Source: Silene latifolia (taxonomy: Eukaryota > Streptophyta > Magnoliopsida > Caryophyllales > Caryophyllaceae). From it: 64,000 bases of DNA. Positions 1 to 12,208 of this stretch are shown here, piece by piece (within the stretch, counting starts at the first letter, position 1; each line of letters opens with the position of its first letter). The position numbers and the translations under genes are program-made. The DNA is taken from positions 59,280,271 to 59,344,270 of the forward strand of contig NC_133529.1 of assembly GCF_048544455.1 (NCBI RefSeq). Direction: 5' to 3'. Under the pieces are notes generated by a model. It was given only the letters and a program-made list of their open reading frames with translations, did no database searches and was not told where the DNA came from.

Positions 1-75
1 TTTACATAGTTTCCTTAGCTATTAATGTTCGAAGATGTTCATTATAAATCAATCCTAATATTATTTCTCAGGTGC

Positions 76-422
76 ATCAATATGTCGGAATTTATACGCA
101 TTGTTTCCTAATGATTTTGATGTACTTTGCTATGGCTTAATATCTATTAATGTTTAGGATGTATTTTCTTCATGTACTTTTTTAATGTTTAGCATGTACT
201 TTCTGGATACCTGACCTTCATATCAATATGTCGGAATTTATACGCATTGTTTCCTAATGATTTTGATGTAGTTTGTTAATGTTTAGGGATATACATAAAT
301 TTGTACGCATTGTTTCCTAATAATTTTGATGTTCTTTGCTATGGCTTAATATTTAGGATGTATTTTCTTCATATACTTTCTTAATGTTTAGCATGTACTT
401 TCTGGATATCTGACCTTCATAT
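76..422. repeat. Duplicated AT-rich segments, upstream/intron of Ulp1 module 1
   Basis: Two blocks recur as direct repeats. The first begins with ATCAATATGTCGG at 76 and again at 222, with a partial third copy near 300. The second (a stretch with CTTCAT, TAGCATGTACTTTCTGGATA and CTGACCTTCAT) occurs at about 161-222 and 359-422. No coding signal is seen in 1-480. The arrangement looks like local tandem duplication in non-coding sequence 5' of the first protease-like module. Confidence 0.6.
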
Positions 423-480
423 CTGTATTTTTAATGGCTTTATATTTCTGTCTTATATGTTTTTTTTAGCGCTTAAAATT

Positions 481-2610
481 GAAGAACACAGATGTCACTA
501 CGGTTGTGCAAATCAGTCCTGATTCACCTATTGTTTGTCAACCTCCATCGAGATTCACCAAAGACTCTTCTTCTCTTTGTGATAATTGCGGTTTCGACTG
601 ACCCTACAATAGGAGTAGTACATCATCCTAGCATTTGTCATACTTTATATACAGTCGACAAAAACTCTTCTTCTGTTGCGATTATTGATGTTCCCGACAG
701 TCCTACAATAGAGGAGATTGTTAATCGTCCTAGAGTTCGCGGCACTTCGTGTAGCCTCCTAAAAAACTCCTCTTGTCCTTTGTTGATTGATGTTCCTGAC
801 AGCCGTATTGAAGATGGGATTGTTGATCCACCTTGAAACTGGCCACGCATTAAACAGATTGTGAGGGACAAACATGACATTCTTAGGGCCACCTTAGGAA
901 CAAGCTGTGCAGAAGTGCCACCGATAGAAATTCTTGCTCATTTAACTGAAACACCTATTCAAACATCATATCAAATAGACCAGGTTTTTAACAAACCACC
1001 TACTTCTGCTAGCAAACATATAGCAACTCTTCGTAGAGTGAGAAAATTGATTGCTGAGAGGAATAAGGATGCACCTACAAATGCTGCTGTGTCATTCAGT
1101 TTAGGTGTCTTCCCGGAAGATGAGAACTCTTCTGTTTATGCAGCACCAGAGCGGGGTAAAAAAAGAAAGAAATTTTCTGCTGATCGTCCACCTTTATATC
1201 CGAAAACAGGGAATTAATATCATTTTAGTAGGAGTCCTTCCTGTGAACCTCTCCTTGACGCTATTGACGACACCAATCCCTTGATACCTTTGACATTAAT
1301 GCAATATCAGATTTTAATTTATGTGTTCACTGGCCAGGGTTCTGTGGATAACGCATGGTAATTCCATACAGAAGTTTTAATATTTTACATTCATCTTTAC
1401 ATATCTGCTGCTGATCATAATTCTATTACTGTTTGTGTGCAGTAATACGTTATTTGAGTTCAAAATAATGTCCTTGGTTAGGATCAACTGTTGTCAATAA
1501 AGCCGTATCACTATATCTCAAGCTTTGTCATAGATTCTTGGTCGGCATACCTAAACTACAAAGAAAAGGATGGGAATCCAACTAATCTCACACGATTCTT
1601 TTTTAGTACACTTACATATGTAAGTTTGGTCATTGTTTTCATGTATTTCAGTTTAATATTTCTAACATTTTCACATTACTAAAATTTTATCTTCATTGTG
1701 CAGTTGTTATTAATGAAGAACACAGGTGCTTCTATTGATGATCATCGTTACAAACCATTCAAGCGTCGCATCGAAGTAGAATTAAATGAGTTTGAGTGGA
1801 TTGATCTACCATCCATTGAACTAGCCAGTCCCTCACTTCATTTAGTAATTGAAATTAAATTCAGCATTACTATAGTAGTCTATTTGAATAGAAGTCACTG
1901 AATGTACTGTCAAAGTTTTCAAAATGTGCTATTACTTAACATGAAATTAACCTTTACCTGTCAGTGACCTTATAATTGTTTCTTTCCCTGATGCTAGTTC
2001 TTCTTCCCTATTGCACTTGAGAATCATTTTGTGTTGTACGTTTTCGACCTGCCAAGGAAATGTCTCATGATTCTTGACAATCGCATTAGAAGGGGAAGTG
2101 TCTTAGAAGAGTATGGTGATAGTGTACTTGAACTGGTAAATTTACATTCTCCTCAAATATGACTTGTTTTCTTTCACTTGCATTGGTAAATTCATGTACA
2201 TTATGGTTCATCTCGTCTAATTTTTATTATTGTGTTTCACGGTGATGCATTTGCACGGTTTTTGGGTGAAAATCAATCAACTATGGAGAAAAGTAATCTA
2301 GTAACGGGCATGGATCCTACAATAGCAATGCTTCCATGGAGAAATAACAAAAATATTTTTGACTGTGGTATTTACACCATGAGGCACATGGAAACATTTA
2401 AGGGAATAGCCAGTTGAGACTGTGGACTGTCCAATATTGATGTGAGTTTTACATTTCAATTGTAACTTATTTAGATCAACCAAATCAATGTTATCTTGCT
2501 GGTTATTAAATTCTAATTTCATTTTTTTTTTGCAGATGAGATCGTTGACAATGCTGAGATTCAAGTACCTATGCACGCTAATAACATTTGATCACAACAA
2601 ACATCGTAAC
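481..2610 (+). pseudogene. Ulp1-like (C48) protease module 1, broken
   Basis: This is a multi-exon relic of a transposon-borne Ulp1/SENP-like cysteine protease. An upstream exon region (861-1358) reads as a basic, low-complexity segment with one stop at 1215-1217 and a plausible GT donor at 1359. Further exons are about 1440-1618 (motif YISSFVIDSWSAYLN), 1703-1840, 1997-2135 (FFFPIALENHFVLYVFD, supplying the catalytic His, then ILDN supplying the Asp), 2235-2440 (FDCGIYTMRHME, the catalytic Cys) and 2536-2610. Known Ulp1 proteases use a His-Asp-Gln-Cys catalytic set; here Lys-Asn stands near the expected Gln. Stops interrupt several exons, including one after the Cys motif at 2415-2417. Two further copies follow at 6,631 and 10,795. 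The module shares intron positions with them, so I read it as part of one MULE-associated gene family, not as a host SUMO protease. Confidence 0.6.
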
Positions 2611-2640
2611 AGCGTTATTAGACATGCATTAGCGTGTCAT

Positions 2641-3090
2641 TGACACTCACAAATAGTTCCTGAATATGATTTATTAGTTTTCTTTTGTGCTGTCGACATA
2701 TCTGGCGTTAGTTGATGTCTATTGGGTTTGCTGTATTGATAATGTACATTTGATCTTTGGCGTATGTACACCAAAGTTGTATTGGATGTGCATTCATCCC
2801 AACCTACTTGGTATAATGTTCATTCTATAATGATTAATTGTCCATTTTAAGGAAAACAAATGTACACCAAAATCGACGATGTTCTTGCTTTAATATGAGA
2901 ATGTTCATTTTAAGGAAAATAAATTTACATCCTATGTAACTTTCCCGCTTTAGGATCTCACAATTGATTCAATTAGTTTATATCGTGCGTGGTCGGATTG
3001 CAAAGTGGATAACAAAAAAATATACTCCGTATACACTAATATTTAAACAAATCATATGAGAAGAGGGCAGAAAAGAGAAGAGAAATAGCA
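2641..3090. other. Non-coding spacer
   Basis: AT-rich sequence with repeated TGTACA/ATGTTCATT-like words and a short palindromic stretch around ACTCCGTA near 3025. No supportable gene or RNA. Confidence 0.5.
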
Positions 3091-3809
3091 ATATTCGAAA
3101 TTGAGTAAATATGTACAATTAGTATTTTAATTTAACTATTACTTCTATTTCATATGTTGCACACAATTTTCCTACTTGTCCCAATTACCTCAAGACACGT
3201 AAATCTAGGGTGGACCTAATAATACCTATGGTGGAAGTATAGTCAATTTATGTTCAATTATAACACACAATTAGGTGTAAATCTAAAATAGATAAAAGGC
3301 ATACTTCTTTCAAACCAACTTTACAAAGAAAATACTTCTTTCAACTACGGAGTATTAGGTAACTTCTCCATAAATTTTAATTATACTCCACCTTCGTTTT
3401 CAATACTTCTTCATTTCCAGGTAATCACGTTCATTTAGTAACTTGTCCTGAATTTCGTCCATTGTTTTGGTGTATTTCTTAGGTTTTTATATTTGGTTGA
3501 TTTAAATCAATGACAAAATCAGCTGAAAATCCTGCCTCTTTTGTTGGTTACATTTTCGTCGTTTTCAATTTAATGGGATGTTCATGTCAAGTTTGCTAAA
3601 CATTTGCAAATAATCTCGAACTGTCCTCAAGGGATAAAAATAATATACATTTCGTTTAGATTTGTTAATTATTGATTACAATTGTGTGAGATTTACGTGT
3701 ATTGGGGTAATTGGGGCAAGTAGAAAAATTGTGTACAACATATGAAATAGAAGTAATAGGTAAATTAAAATACTAATTGTACAAATTTACTCAATTTCGA
3801 ATAATGTTG
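3091..3809. mobile_element. Non-autonomous TIR element (~720 bp, ~115-bp inverted repeats)
   Basis: The stretch 3091-3211 (from ATTCGAAATTGAGTAAAT through CACGTAAATCTA) is matched in reverse complement, with few mismatches, by 3682-3809 (ending CTCAATTTCGAATAATG). About 470 bp of unrelated non-coding sequence lies between. Long terminal inverted repeats without an ORF suit a Mutator-type or foldback non-autonomous element. I could not fix the exact ends or a target-site duplication. It could be a derivative of the MULE that carries the neighbouring genes, but the termini of that element are not identified. Confidence 0.55.
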
Positions 3810-4043
3810 TTTGAAATATCTGGTATAAAATTTAAAGAATTGATTATGGTGTATGATGTTTAAAATGCTATTGTACCTTCCATTACATGCTTCCACTTTA
3901 ACTGCTCACAGTGTTCATCATTCAATTAATAGTGTTTTTAAAGTTTACAACATGATGTTCTAAATGCTATCGTTTAATGAACATTTTGGGATAACCATTC
4001 TTAATCTGTCTATAGAGGAAAACATGTCATTATTTTGCTTAGG

Positions 4044-4544
4044 ATTGGTATAAAAATTCTGAAGAGGAAGACAGAAAACAATTCATTGAACATCATCTTG
4101 ACGCAAAGAAGACAATGCTAGGATGGCTATTTAACGGGAACGACACCATAATTGCAGGGGTGGAGGACAACCATGCAAAAAACACAGTACTACAAGATGA
4201 AACTTACATGCTACAAATCTTTCAAAAAGTTAATCAAGCTGACAAACATAACATGGAAGCAGTATGCAAGTGTTAGGCTAAGATGTTTATCATACATAAT
4301 GAGGAAGTCCGTTTAAGAGAAGAATATGAAAGGAGATTACAAACAAGCATTTCATTTGGGATTATAACGACTACCTGGGATAATGTAGTGGTTTTCAGAA
4401 GGTGTCTTTGTTACTTGACAGACAATCTCTTAACAAGGAGGACATTGCACCTGTTTCAATATCATTTGGCGCCCGAGTTAGGAAACCTGTTATTGTAGAC
4501 GGTGTAGAAGAAGATTTTGACACTATCCCGACATCAATTTCTTG
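4044..4544 (+). pseudogene. Broken ORF fragment of unknown family (MULE region)
   Basis: After a possible splice acceptor at about 4041, one frame reads an acidic then hydrophilic segment beginning DWYKNSEEEDRKQF, up to a TAG at 4274-4276. It continues in the same frame as a charged helix-like stretch (NEEVRLREEYERRLQ). The reading frame then shifts, and a frame ending GARVRKPVIVDG, then EEDFDTIPTSIS and a stop at 4542-4544, looks like the true C-terminus. I do not recognise the family. It lies between Ulp1 modules 1 and 2 on the same strand and may be a remnant of their shared gene. Confidence 0.4.
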
Positions 4545-5063
4545 ACCAGCGGTCGAACTTGCTTTTATTCTATTAAATCAAACCGAGTAATACATATAAA
4601 CAGCTGAGGTACATTTGAATATAAGTTTTATATTTATCTCATACCCCTTGTACCTACTGTTGATTTTCAATGTCCATTCAGAATATAAGAATATAAGTAC
4701 ATTCTCTTATTTGTTAATGATATTTTATTATATTGACGTAGTATCTTTTTTAATTTTTGGATCTTCGATACATCATGAAAATAATTGTCCCATCACGGTA
4801 ATTACAATGTCCATTACGTGCATTAACAATGTACCTTTTAAATTAAAAAATATAAATTAATGCATCTAATAATCACACTCTCACATGCAAGTTGTAAATT
4901 AATTCAGGTGAAAAGACACCACTATTCATGATAATTTGATTGACAATTAAACTTAATTTAATTATATGAGACATGTGTCAAATGGCAGTTGTAAATTAAT
5001 GCATGTGAAAAGACAAATAATACTACACTCATAAATTGTAACTTCTCCTATTCTTATCTAAAG
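4545..5063. other. Non-coding spacer
   Basis: AT-rich sequence containing a repeated short phrase (GTAAATTAATTCAGGTGAAAAG near 4894 and a similar one near 4991). No gene seen. Confidence 0.45.
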
Positions 5064-5720
5064 CAGTTTAAATATAAAACTCACTATAAATACTTGTCTA
5101 AACTAGTGTGCTAATTACAAAATCTAAGGAATAATTATAGAAAACGCCTTCACTCCCTTTAAAAGGTACTCTGATTTCTGTTTTTTTTTTTCTTATTATT
5201 TTTTCCCTTCAAAAGAAATGCATATCTTTATGTAAATAAGTATATTGAATATTATTGCATCAATAATGCAGTAATCGAATTCTAATATGCTCTACAAAGA
5301 TTGGTAATTTATTTCGTACAAATAAAGGTTCATATATAATGTATTCTTGCCAATGTCCATTGTCATGCATTTAAAGGAACATTTATTTTATTGCTAATGT
5401 TCATAGGAAATATTGTTGTCCATTTTGATATAACATATATAAAATGTATTGAATGTTAATGACAGTAAACAAACAAATAAACGACATAATACTATTTCAT
5501 TAATATTAGAAATATTTACAAAAGCCATTCAAGACTATTTCATAATCAGTTTAAATATAAAGCTCACTATAAATACTTGTCTAAACTAGTGTGCTAATTA
5601 CAAAATCTAAGGAATAATCATAGAAAACGTCTTCACTCCCTTGAAAAGGTGCTCTGGTTTCTGGTTTTTTTTGTTCTTATTATTTTTCCCTACAAAAGAA
5701 ATGCATATCTTTATCTAAAT
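5064..5720. repeat. Direct repeat X-Y-X' around a 304-bp segment
   Basis: About 170 bp starting CAGTTTAAATATAAA at 5064 is repeated at 5547-5720 with few differences. Between the two lies segment Y (5233-5536), which also occurs at 15325-15628. The layout suggests tandem duplication of an X-Y unit followed by loss of the second Y, or insertion of Y into X. No ORF is carried. Confidence 0.7.
5233..5536. repeat. 304-bp repeat Y, copy 1 (second copy at 15325-15628)
   Basis: Starts TAAATAAGTATATTGAATA and ends CCATTCAAGACT. The same 304 bp recurs in the same orientation at 15325-15628 with roughly a dozen differences by eye. The second copy contains the first ten or so codons and the 5' flank of the minus-strand transposase, so this copy is probably the promoter end of a lost or deleted related element. 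Confidence 0.75.
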
Positions 5721-6107
5721 AGTAGCCTATATAACATTCTGATTATTTCATTTATAAGTATTATTTGATTAATCAGTATGTTTTTTTATCTAGTGAAAAG
5801 AAATATATACTTTAGTCCCCAAACGAATTAAAAGTTGCTTCGGGTCTGAAAATCAAACTGCATTTGTGGCTGGAACGTTTTGCCAAAATTAATGTTTAAT
5901 TTGGATCACTTAATTGTTCAACAATAGTATAATTTTGATGTTTTGATTTTAGATATTTATACTGCTTTACTGTTAAAAATACACTCGGATCAATGTGCCT
6001 GAATTATTGTTTCTACATTTAGAAATACATTCACATTGTTCTTCCCCAATTTTAGATCTCTGAAGTATTTTTTGTACATTTACTTTCTAGTTGCTATTAA
6101 TTTTGCA

Positions 6108-6615
6108 TTTTGAATTGAACGTAATAATATAATGTTCATTGAGCTTAAATTAATGTGCCTATTATTTTTAATATAGAAATTGTTCTGAATCATCTAAAAG
6201 TACATTATCTTTGTGACTAATGTACATTTCCTAAAATTAGGTAACTGCTGATTATCACTACTTGTTAATTTTGTATTTTCAATTGAACGTAATAATATAA
6301 TATACATTCAGCTTACATTAATGTGTCGTTTGTTTTTAATATAGAAATTATTCCGAATCATCTAAAAGTACATTATCTTTGTGAGTAATGTACATTTCCT
6401 AAAATTATGTAACTGCTGATTATCTCTACTTGATAATTTTGTATTTTAAATTGAACGGCATAATATAATGTACATTCAATTTAAATTAATGTGGCCGTTG
6501 TTTTTAATATATAAATTGTTCTGAATCATCTGAAAGTACATTAACTTTGTGACTAATGTACATTTCCTGAAATTAGGTAACTGCTGATTATCTCTACTTG
6601 TTTTGTAATTTCATT
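6108..6615. repeat. Three tandem ~170-bp units upstream of the MULE Ulp1 gene
   Basis: Three head-to-tail units share, in order: a TTGAACGTAATAATATAAT-like start, an AATGTG word, TTTTTAATATA, GAATCATCT with AAGTACATTA, the word TAATGTACATTTCCT, and a TAACTGCTGATTAT end. They begin near 6108, 6272 and 6445 and stop just 5' of the ATG at 6631. The position suggests a promoter or 5'-leader repeat of the transposon gene; that role is inferred. Confidence 0.7.
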
Positions 6616-6630
6616 TTATAATTACAGACT

Positions 6631-9600
6631 ATGCAGCAGGAAGATAAAAAATCTCAAAAGCGAAGAAAAGTTACTTTTATTTTTCCACTAGCTGAGAGTT
6701 GCACTGATGGTAAAAATGAGTGTACTCCATTTACAAGAAAGCGTAAATCAGCTACTATTGACAGTAAATCTAAATGTATACAATCTTTTGCAAAGAAGAT
6801 AAATGAAGAAAAGGACGAGGATCTTCCAGTTAAGAAACAAATTGTTTCTGTTAATAAACAAATTGTTATTGCGAAGAAACAAAGTCCTCGAATGGGTAAA
6901 GTAAGTAATATGATGGTATTGGGTTCCAAGTGTAAGCAGAAGTTTGATTTCTCTTCGTTTAAAAGTGCATATACGAGAATGTCTCATACAGGAATAGTTG
7001 AGGTAGTTGAACATTTGTCATACGAACAGTGGTGCGCGCTAGAAGAGATTAGATTTAGTGGCCTGTTTTGGTTAAGAGTTCGTTCGATTCCTTTAAAGCT
7101 TGGGTACTGGTTAATTAAGCAGTATAACCCATACCAAAACTGTATTGATCTTCTTGATGGTGAGAAAATGTTCTTGAAGGTTTCTGATGTAAGATCAACA
7201 TTTGGATTTCCAATAGGCCCTAAAATAGTTGAATTATCTAAAACTCATACTGAATCCGAACAGTTTCAAGAGTTTTATGCCAAATGGAAACTACAATTTG
7301 GTATAAAAGATGGACAAGTTCCACTGAAAACGCTTGAGAATTGGTTGATAAATCATGATCATGGTGGTGATGAATTCAAGGTTAACTTTGTTGTGTTTGC
7401 TGTTTCTTTGCTAATGAGAAACACCCAAAAGCCTTTGGTTAATCATCATGTCTTGAAATCGTTGATGAATGTTGATGAAATCAAAGATTACAATTGGTTT
7501 TTCTTTTTGTTAAAAAGTCTTCAAGAAAGCAAGATTGAGTGGGTGGAAAAGGAGACTCACTTTGGCGGGCCACTGTTGTTTTTGAAGGTAAGAAGTCTCC
7601 AAAAATATATTTGAAGTTCATAAATTAATTTAACATTGCAAGGTACGTTTTCATTTTCTTCTAATTAATTATCTTTTTTTTTGCAGCTCATCTATGTTGA
7701 TCGCGTTGTTCATGTGGAACGAAAAGTTGAAAGAAATTATTATACGTTGGTAGGTTGGACTTGTAGTTTGTTATCATCCAGAGAGAAGGATGAGATGAAA
7801 AGCGGTATGTTTGGAAACGGTAAGTTGGAAACACCGATTGAGGAGGTGGTTGACAATACAGTTGTCGAATTTGTCTATGGAACAAAGGACTACACCGAGG
7901 AGTATATTCTTTATCTTGCTAAATATATAACTAGTTTAGCTCAGAACATATCATCTGTTAAGGCTAAGTTCTAAAAAGGAGCATCAATAATTAAGGAGAA
8001 CAAGACTGCTAAGAAGCTCTGTGATCATGCATTTAGTTTACTCAATTTGTCAAATGAGCACAGCTCCGCTGATAGTGAAAGTTCTTTTGGTACTAATGTT
8101 CTTTGATATTCCGGATGTTGTTCAATTTCTTTGAGAATGATGTAGTAATCATCCTTTGGTTCTTGAAGCTTTGAATAATGTAAACATAATTTCAAAAAAT
8201 AGTATTCAGGTTGAAAGCATGTCATTGAAGAGGCCTATTTTTTATACATATAAAAAGGTAAATATGTTGATCATATTTTTTGTTATATTATGTTAACTTG
8301 GTGCTTATGTGTATTGTTCTTTAATTTGATACATTTCAACTATTCCAGAAGCCTTGTGCATTGAGAAAAGAAGTTGAATTAGTTGACAATGGGAATGAAG
8401 ATAACAAGGAAGAGGTGTCGAAAGGAGAGTCAGAGGAAAACAAAGTTGAAACAGTTGACAATGGGAATGAACACAAGAAGGAAGAGATGTCAGAAGGGGA
8501 GTCTGAGGAAATCAAAGTTGAATCATTTGAAAATGGGAATGAAGATAAGAAGGAAGACGTGTCAGAAGCGGAGTTTGAGGAAAACAAAGTTGAAACAGTT
8601 GAAAATGAGAATGAAGACAACAAGGAAGAGGTGTCAGAAAGGGAGTCTGACAAAAACAAAATGTCTAATGATGACAAGGATGTACGAAATGATTCGAACC
8701 ATCTTTATGTTGATAGTGACGGGGAGAATGAGCAAGAAGCCAATACGGATAATCTTATAAATACCCTTGTATGTAGCATTTATCTAAAGATTATTAGTGA
8801 AGAACCCAAAACAACCAATCCCAACCCGAGATTAGATATTAGTACTGAACTTGATTTACTAAGAGGAGACACTGATCCATGTACAGAGCCATCTGAGTTT
8901 CAGCATTGTATTGCTGACTACGTTTACTACACTAAGGGAAAAGACACTGTTCTTGCTTGGTATATTTTATTCTACTCATTATGTTTGTTTTATTTAATCA
9001 TTCTGTACATTTCTTTTGGGTATTATGTGCATTATTAATAAAGATAATGTACATATATGTAATTAACTGACTTGTTTTGTGTAACGTCTGAACCAGTGAA
9101 AAGCTCTTTGAGTTTAAGAATGTCGTGGGTACCCGATATCTTTTTGCATCTCTAAAACCACCTCGGTATATATCAGATGTTGTGGTTGATTGTTGGTCAG
9201 CTTACTTGAATTTCAAGGAACTTGAAAGAAAATCTTCAGCACCACGTCGATTCTTTGCTTCAACCCTCGTATTTGTAAGTAAAATTTTATTTCATTCTAT
9301 ATTACAATAATTTTATGTTATACAAGTGTATATTAAGAGAAGAATATTATGTTCTGTGTGTGTAGCTAGCATTTCAAGGGCAAAGGAAAGAATTAAAATT
9401 TGAATGACAATTGGAAGTATTCAAGAAGCATCTTAAAAATGAGTTAAATCATGCTGGGATTATTGATGTGACAAAAGTTGATATGGTTAGCTCAAACAAT
9501 ATATATAGTCAATACATAGTGTTATCTGCTGCTAATTTACTCTCGTAACAAATTTTATGTCTGTTGTATCTTCTAATATTTTCTTATATAAAACCGTTTT

Positions 9601-10860
9601 TTTCCCAATAATATCCGATAAGCATTTTTACCTGTTCGTATTCAATATGGCAAGTTTGTCATTCTTGATAATCAACAGCATGATGAAAACCCAAAAACTC
9701 GTTATGGAAACAAACCTTGGGATATGGTAAATGTTCAGTTGCCTTTCATTGGTTATTTTTTCTTTTATAATGTCATATTTTTTGCACGGTCTCTCTAGAC
9801 AGTTGGATCTGAATTTTTCCATGCAGCGTAATGCTTTGGCAGAATATTTGAATGACATTGATGATTTGAAGGAAAGAGTAAGAGCAATGGAGCCTGCTGT
9901 ATTAAAAATGCCTTGGAGAACCCATCAAAATGTTGTTAACTGTGGTATTTACACAATGAAACACATGGAAACATACAAGGGGGGTCAGTATTGGACTTGT
10001 GGGTTGACAAAAAACAACGTAAGTTTCTAAACATTTTATATCCCATAATTGTAAATGTACTTTTGGTTTAATTAAATGATCTTTCTTAAATTATTAAAAG
10101 CACATTCTTGTTTATTAGTTACCTATCCTCAAGATATTTTAACTTTTGTAGATGGATGGACTTCGAATATTGAGAATCAAATATCTTTAGACTTTGGTTT
10201 CATCCAAGTGCAACATTGTTTGTGAAGATATTTTAAAAAAGGTGAAGCAGTATCAAGAGAAGCCCTTCCCAAAGAAACTGGATTCGTCTGATGAAGAATT
10301 CTACGAGGATAAATGTGGTGATGAGACTACCGGGGATGAGGAGATAGGAGACGAGGTAGTTGGAAAGAAAGAGAAGAGTACAGATGATATTGGTGTCTGT
10401 GACAACAATGAGACTGTTAGGGTTAAGAAGAGAACAGTGGAGGTAGGTTGTACAGAAGGGAATATACCAGATGGTAATGATGTTTGTGAGAATAATGACA
10501 GCACGACAGATGTGAGTAATACAAACGACATAACTAGGATAAAAGACAAAAGTACAAATGAGCATAATTTCTGTCTTAAAGATGAGGACAAAAATGCAAA
10601 GGATATAGCTGGTACGGAGGAGATGAGTACAGATTACAATGATGTGCTTGACAGTGCTGACACTACCAAGGGCAAAATCATCAACAATCAAAATGTTCAT
10701 GAACATGAAACAAGTCAACCAGAGTCTCTGAGCATCCTTGCAAATCGTAATTTACTAAGCACAGATACAAGCATTATTACTCCTCTTACTGACTTTCAGA
10801 ATTGCATTGTTGATATGTGTCGTACAGTAGAGATAAAACATACTGATTTAGCCAGGTATA
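6631..10860 (+). pseudogene. Ulp1-like (C48) protease module 2 with long N-terminal region, broken
   Basis: The first exon is open for 327 codons (6631-7614): a basic N-terminus, then a hydrophobic-rich domain of the kind that precedes Ulp1 in plant transposon proteins. Its 3' end is ambiguous: a GT donor at about 7588 would join to 7687 (acceptor TTTTTGCAG). The next exon reads to a TAA at 7972-7974. A stretch up to 8258 needs at least two frame corrections before a good donor at 8259 and acceptor at 8348 lead into the acidic repeat exon. Protease exons are about 9096-9275 (PPRYISDVVVDCWSAYLNF), 9366-9484, 9611-9725 (catalytic His in KHFYLFVFN; Asp-containing part in a shifted frame) and 9827-10018 (HQNVVNCGIYTMKHME, the catalytic Cys). 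The C-terminal exon starting 10151 has one stop (10187-10189), then a long acidic tail to 10860 that runs into module 3. I infer one degenerate MULE gene. Confidence 0.6.
8374..8661 (+). repeat. Four tandem 72-bp units encoding acidic 24-residue repeats
   Basis: Units start at 8374, 8446, 8518 and 8590, each 72 bp, each encoding a variant of VDNGNEDKKEEVSE followed by GESEENKVE. The frame stays open through all four. Their multiple-of-three length fits protein-level selection at some time or simple in-frame slippage. They form an acidic linker within the protease-like gene. Confidence 0.85.
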
Positions 10861-12208
10861 TATATATATTACTACTAATGTACAATATTTAAATTTAAAA
10901 TATTCTGTATCATGTTTTCAGTTAACACTAGTAGTCCTGAACCAGGGAACTTCTTGTACATGTGGGTGACATTTCTCTTCGGCGTATTGAAATGACAACG
11001 CTACGAGAATCTAAGTATTTAACGAGCGATGTGATCGATTGTTGGGCAAAACTTCTAAATGCCAAGGAATCTATAAGAAACTTTTCAGAGCCATATCGAT
11101 TTTTTTTCACCACAACTGTGTGTGTAAGTCAAATATTTATATAAACTTATTTCAAAAAGTAAACTTTGTAATGTTGTTTCCCTTGATTAACATCAGAAAC
11201 ATTACTTGTCTTGTATACAGATGATGCTTCAAGGAGAACTGGAAACTGTTGAAAATTTTAAGGTGGTTAATGATATAATGAAAGAAGAGTTTACCCAATT
11301 CTCGATTAACCCAGATGCAATTGATTTGGTTAGCATCGACAATATACACTCTTTCTGCATGTTATATTTAGTTTGCTTGTTGCCTAATTAAATCTTTTAA
11401 AATCTACAGTTCTTCTTCCCAGTTATATATAAAAGGCATTACCATTTACTGGTCATTTACTAGTCATTGACAGCAACAAGTATATGTTCATCATCATTGA
11501 TATTGTGCATCGTGATGGAAAACCAGAGGAATTTTTCCACGATAGACCACTGTCTTTTGTAAGATTTTATGCTCTCTTTTGCTTAACAACACTACATGCT
11601 GTTCCTTTTCATTATTATGAATGTACAATGACTTTACATAGAGTGTACCTTCCCCAACAATATGATCTGTCTTAATTTTCTTATTTTTGTGATATTGTAG
11701 CTCATAATTATTAGTGTCCTAATGTTTTTCCCCCTTCTCCGTCAGCGTAATGTTCTAGCAGAATACTTGAAAGACATTGGTATTTCAAAGGTAAAAGTTG
11801 ATCGCATCAAAAAACTGCAGCCTATTCTTGCAAAGATGAAGTGAAGGAACAACACTAATAAGACTGATTGTGGTGTTTACGTTATGAGACATATGGAGAC
11901 ATTTTAGGGTAATCTAAATTGGACCTGTGGGCTTAAAAAAGCCGATGTGAATTTAAGAAGTAATACAATTATTATTATTACATAATTCAGTACGCATTTG
12001 TAAATGTTCTAACCCCTTGTTTTCTTTAATTTCCTAGGATGCTCCCCTACTGAATCTGCGGAAGAAATACATTTCATATATGATTTCAGCAAAAGGCAAT
12101 GTATGTTTTGATATTGTACTAAAGAAGGCAATGAATTTCCGTTCAAACCCACTGCCATGGGAAGAATACGACGATGAAGATGAGGAAGATGCTGAATTCA
12201 AGCCGTAA
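10795..12208 (+). pseudogene. Ulp1-like (C48) protease module 3, broken
   Basis: The third protease copy directly follows the acidic tail of module 2, and its leading segment (FQNCIVDMCRTVE at about 10795) matches the one before module 2 (FQHCIADYVYYTK at 8899). Exons are about 10935-11123 (TSDVIDCWAKLLNAKES), 11219-11325, 11410-11560 (HYHLLV, then SNKYMFIIID), 11745-11945 (KTDCGVYVMRHMETF, the catalytic Cys) and 12038-12208, ending DDEDEEDAEFKP and TAA. Lesions: an 11-bp tandem duplication at about 11448-11469 shifts the frame between the catalytic His and Asp; a TGA lies just before the Cys motif (about 11842) and a TAG just after it (about 11905). It is convergent with the transposase on the other strand, as in two-gene Mutator elements. 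Confidence 0.6.

Noticed and set aside
8374..8661. CRISPR-like array
   Set aside because: Direct tandem coding repeats without spacers, in a plant genome; not a CRISPR.
8383..8760. Basic Lys/Arg/Met-rich frame overlapping the acidic repeat
   Set aside because: Out-of-frame shadow of the 72-bp repeat; the acidic frame has the splice acceptor and continues the gene.
10233..10718. 161-codon minus-strand frame, and its neighbour at 10301-10591
   Set aside because: Antisense shadows of the acidic tail of the protease-like gene.
481..12208. Host SUMO protease gene
   Set aside because: Three tandem degenerate copies next to a MULE transposase and lacking intact catalytic frames; transposon-borne by context.
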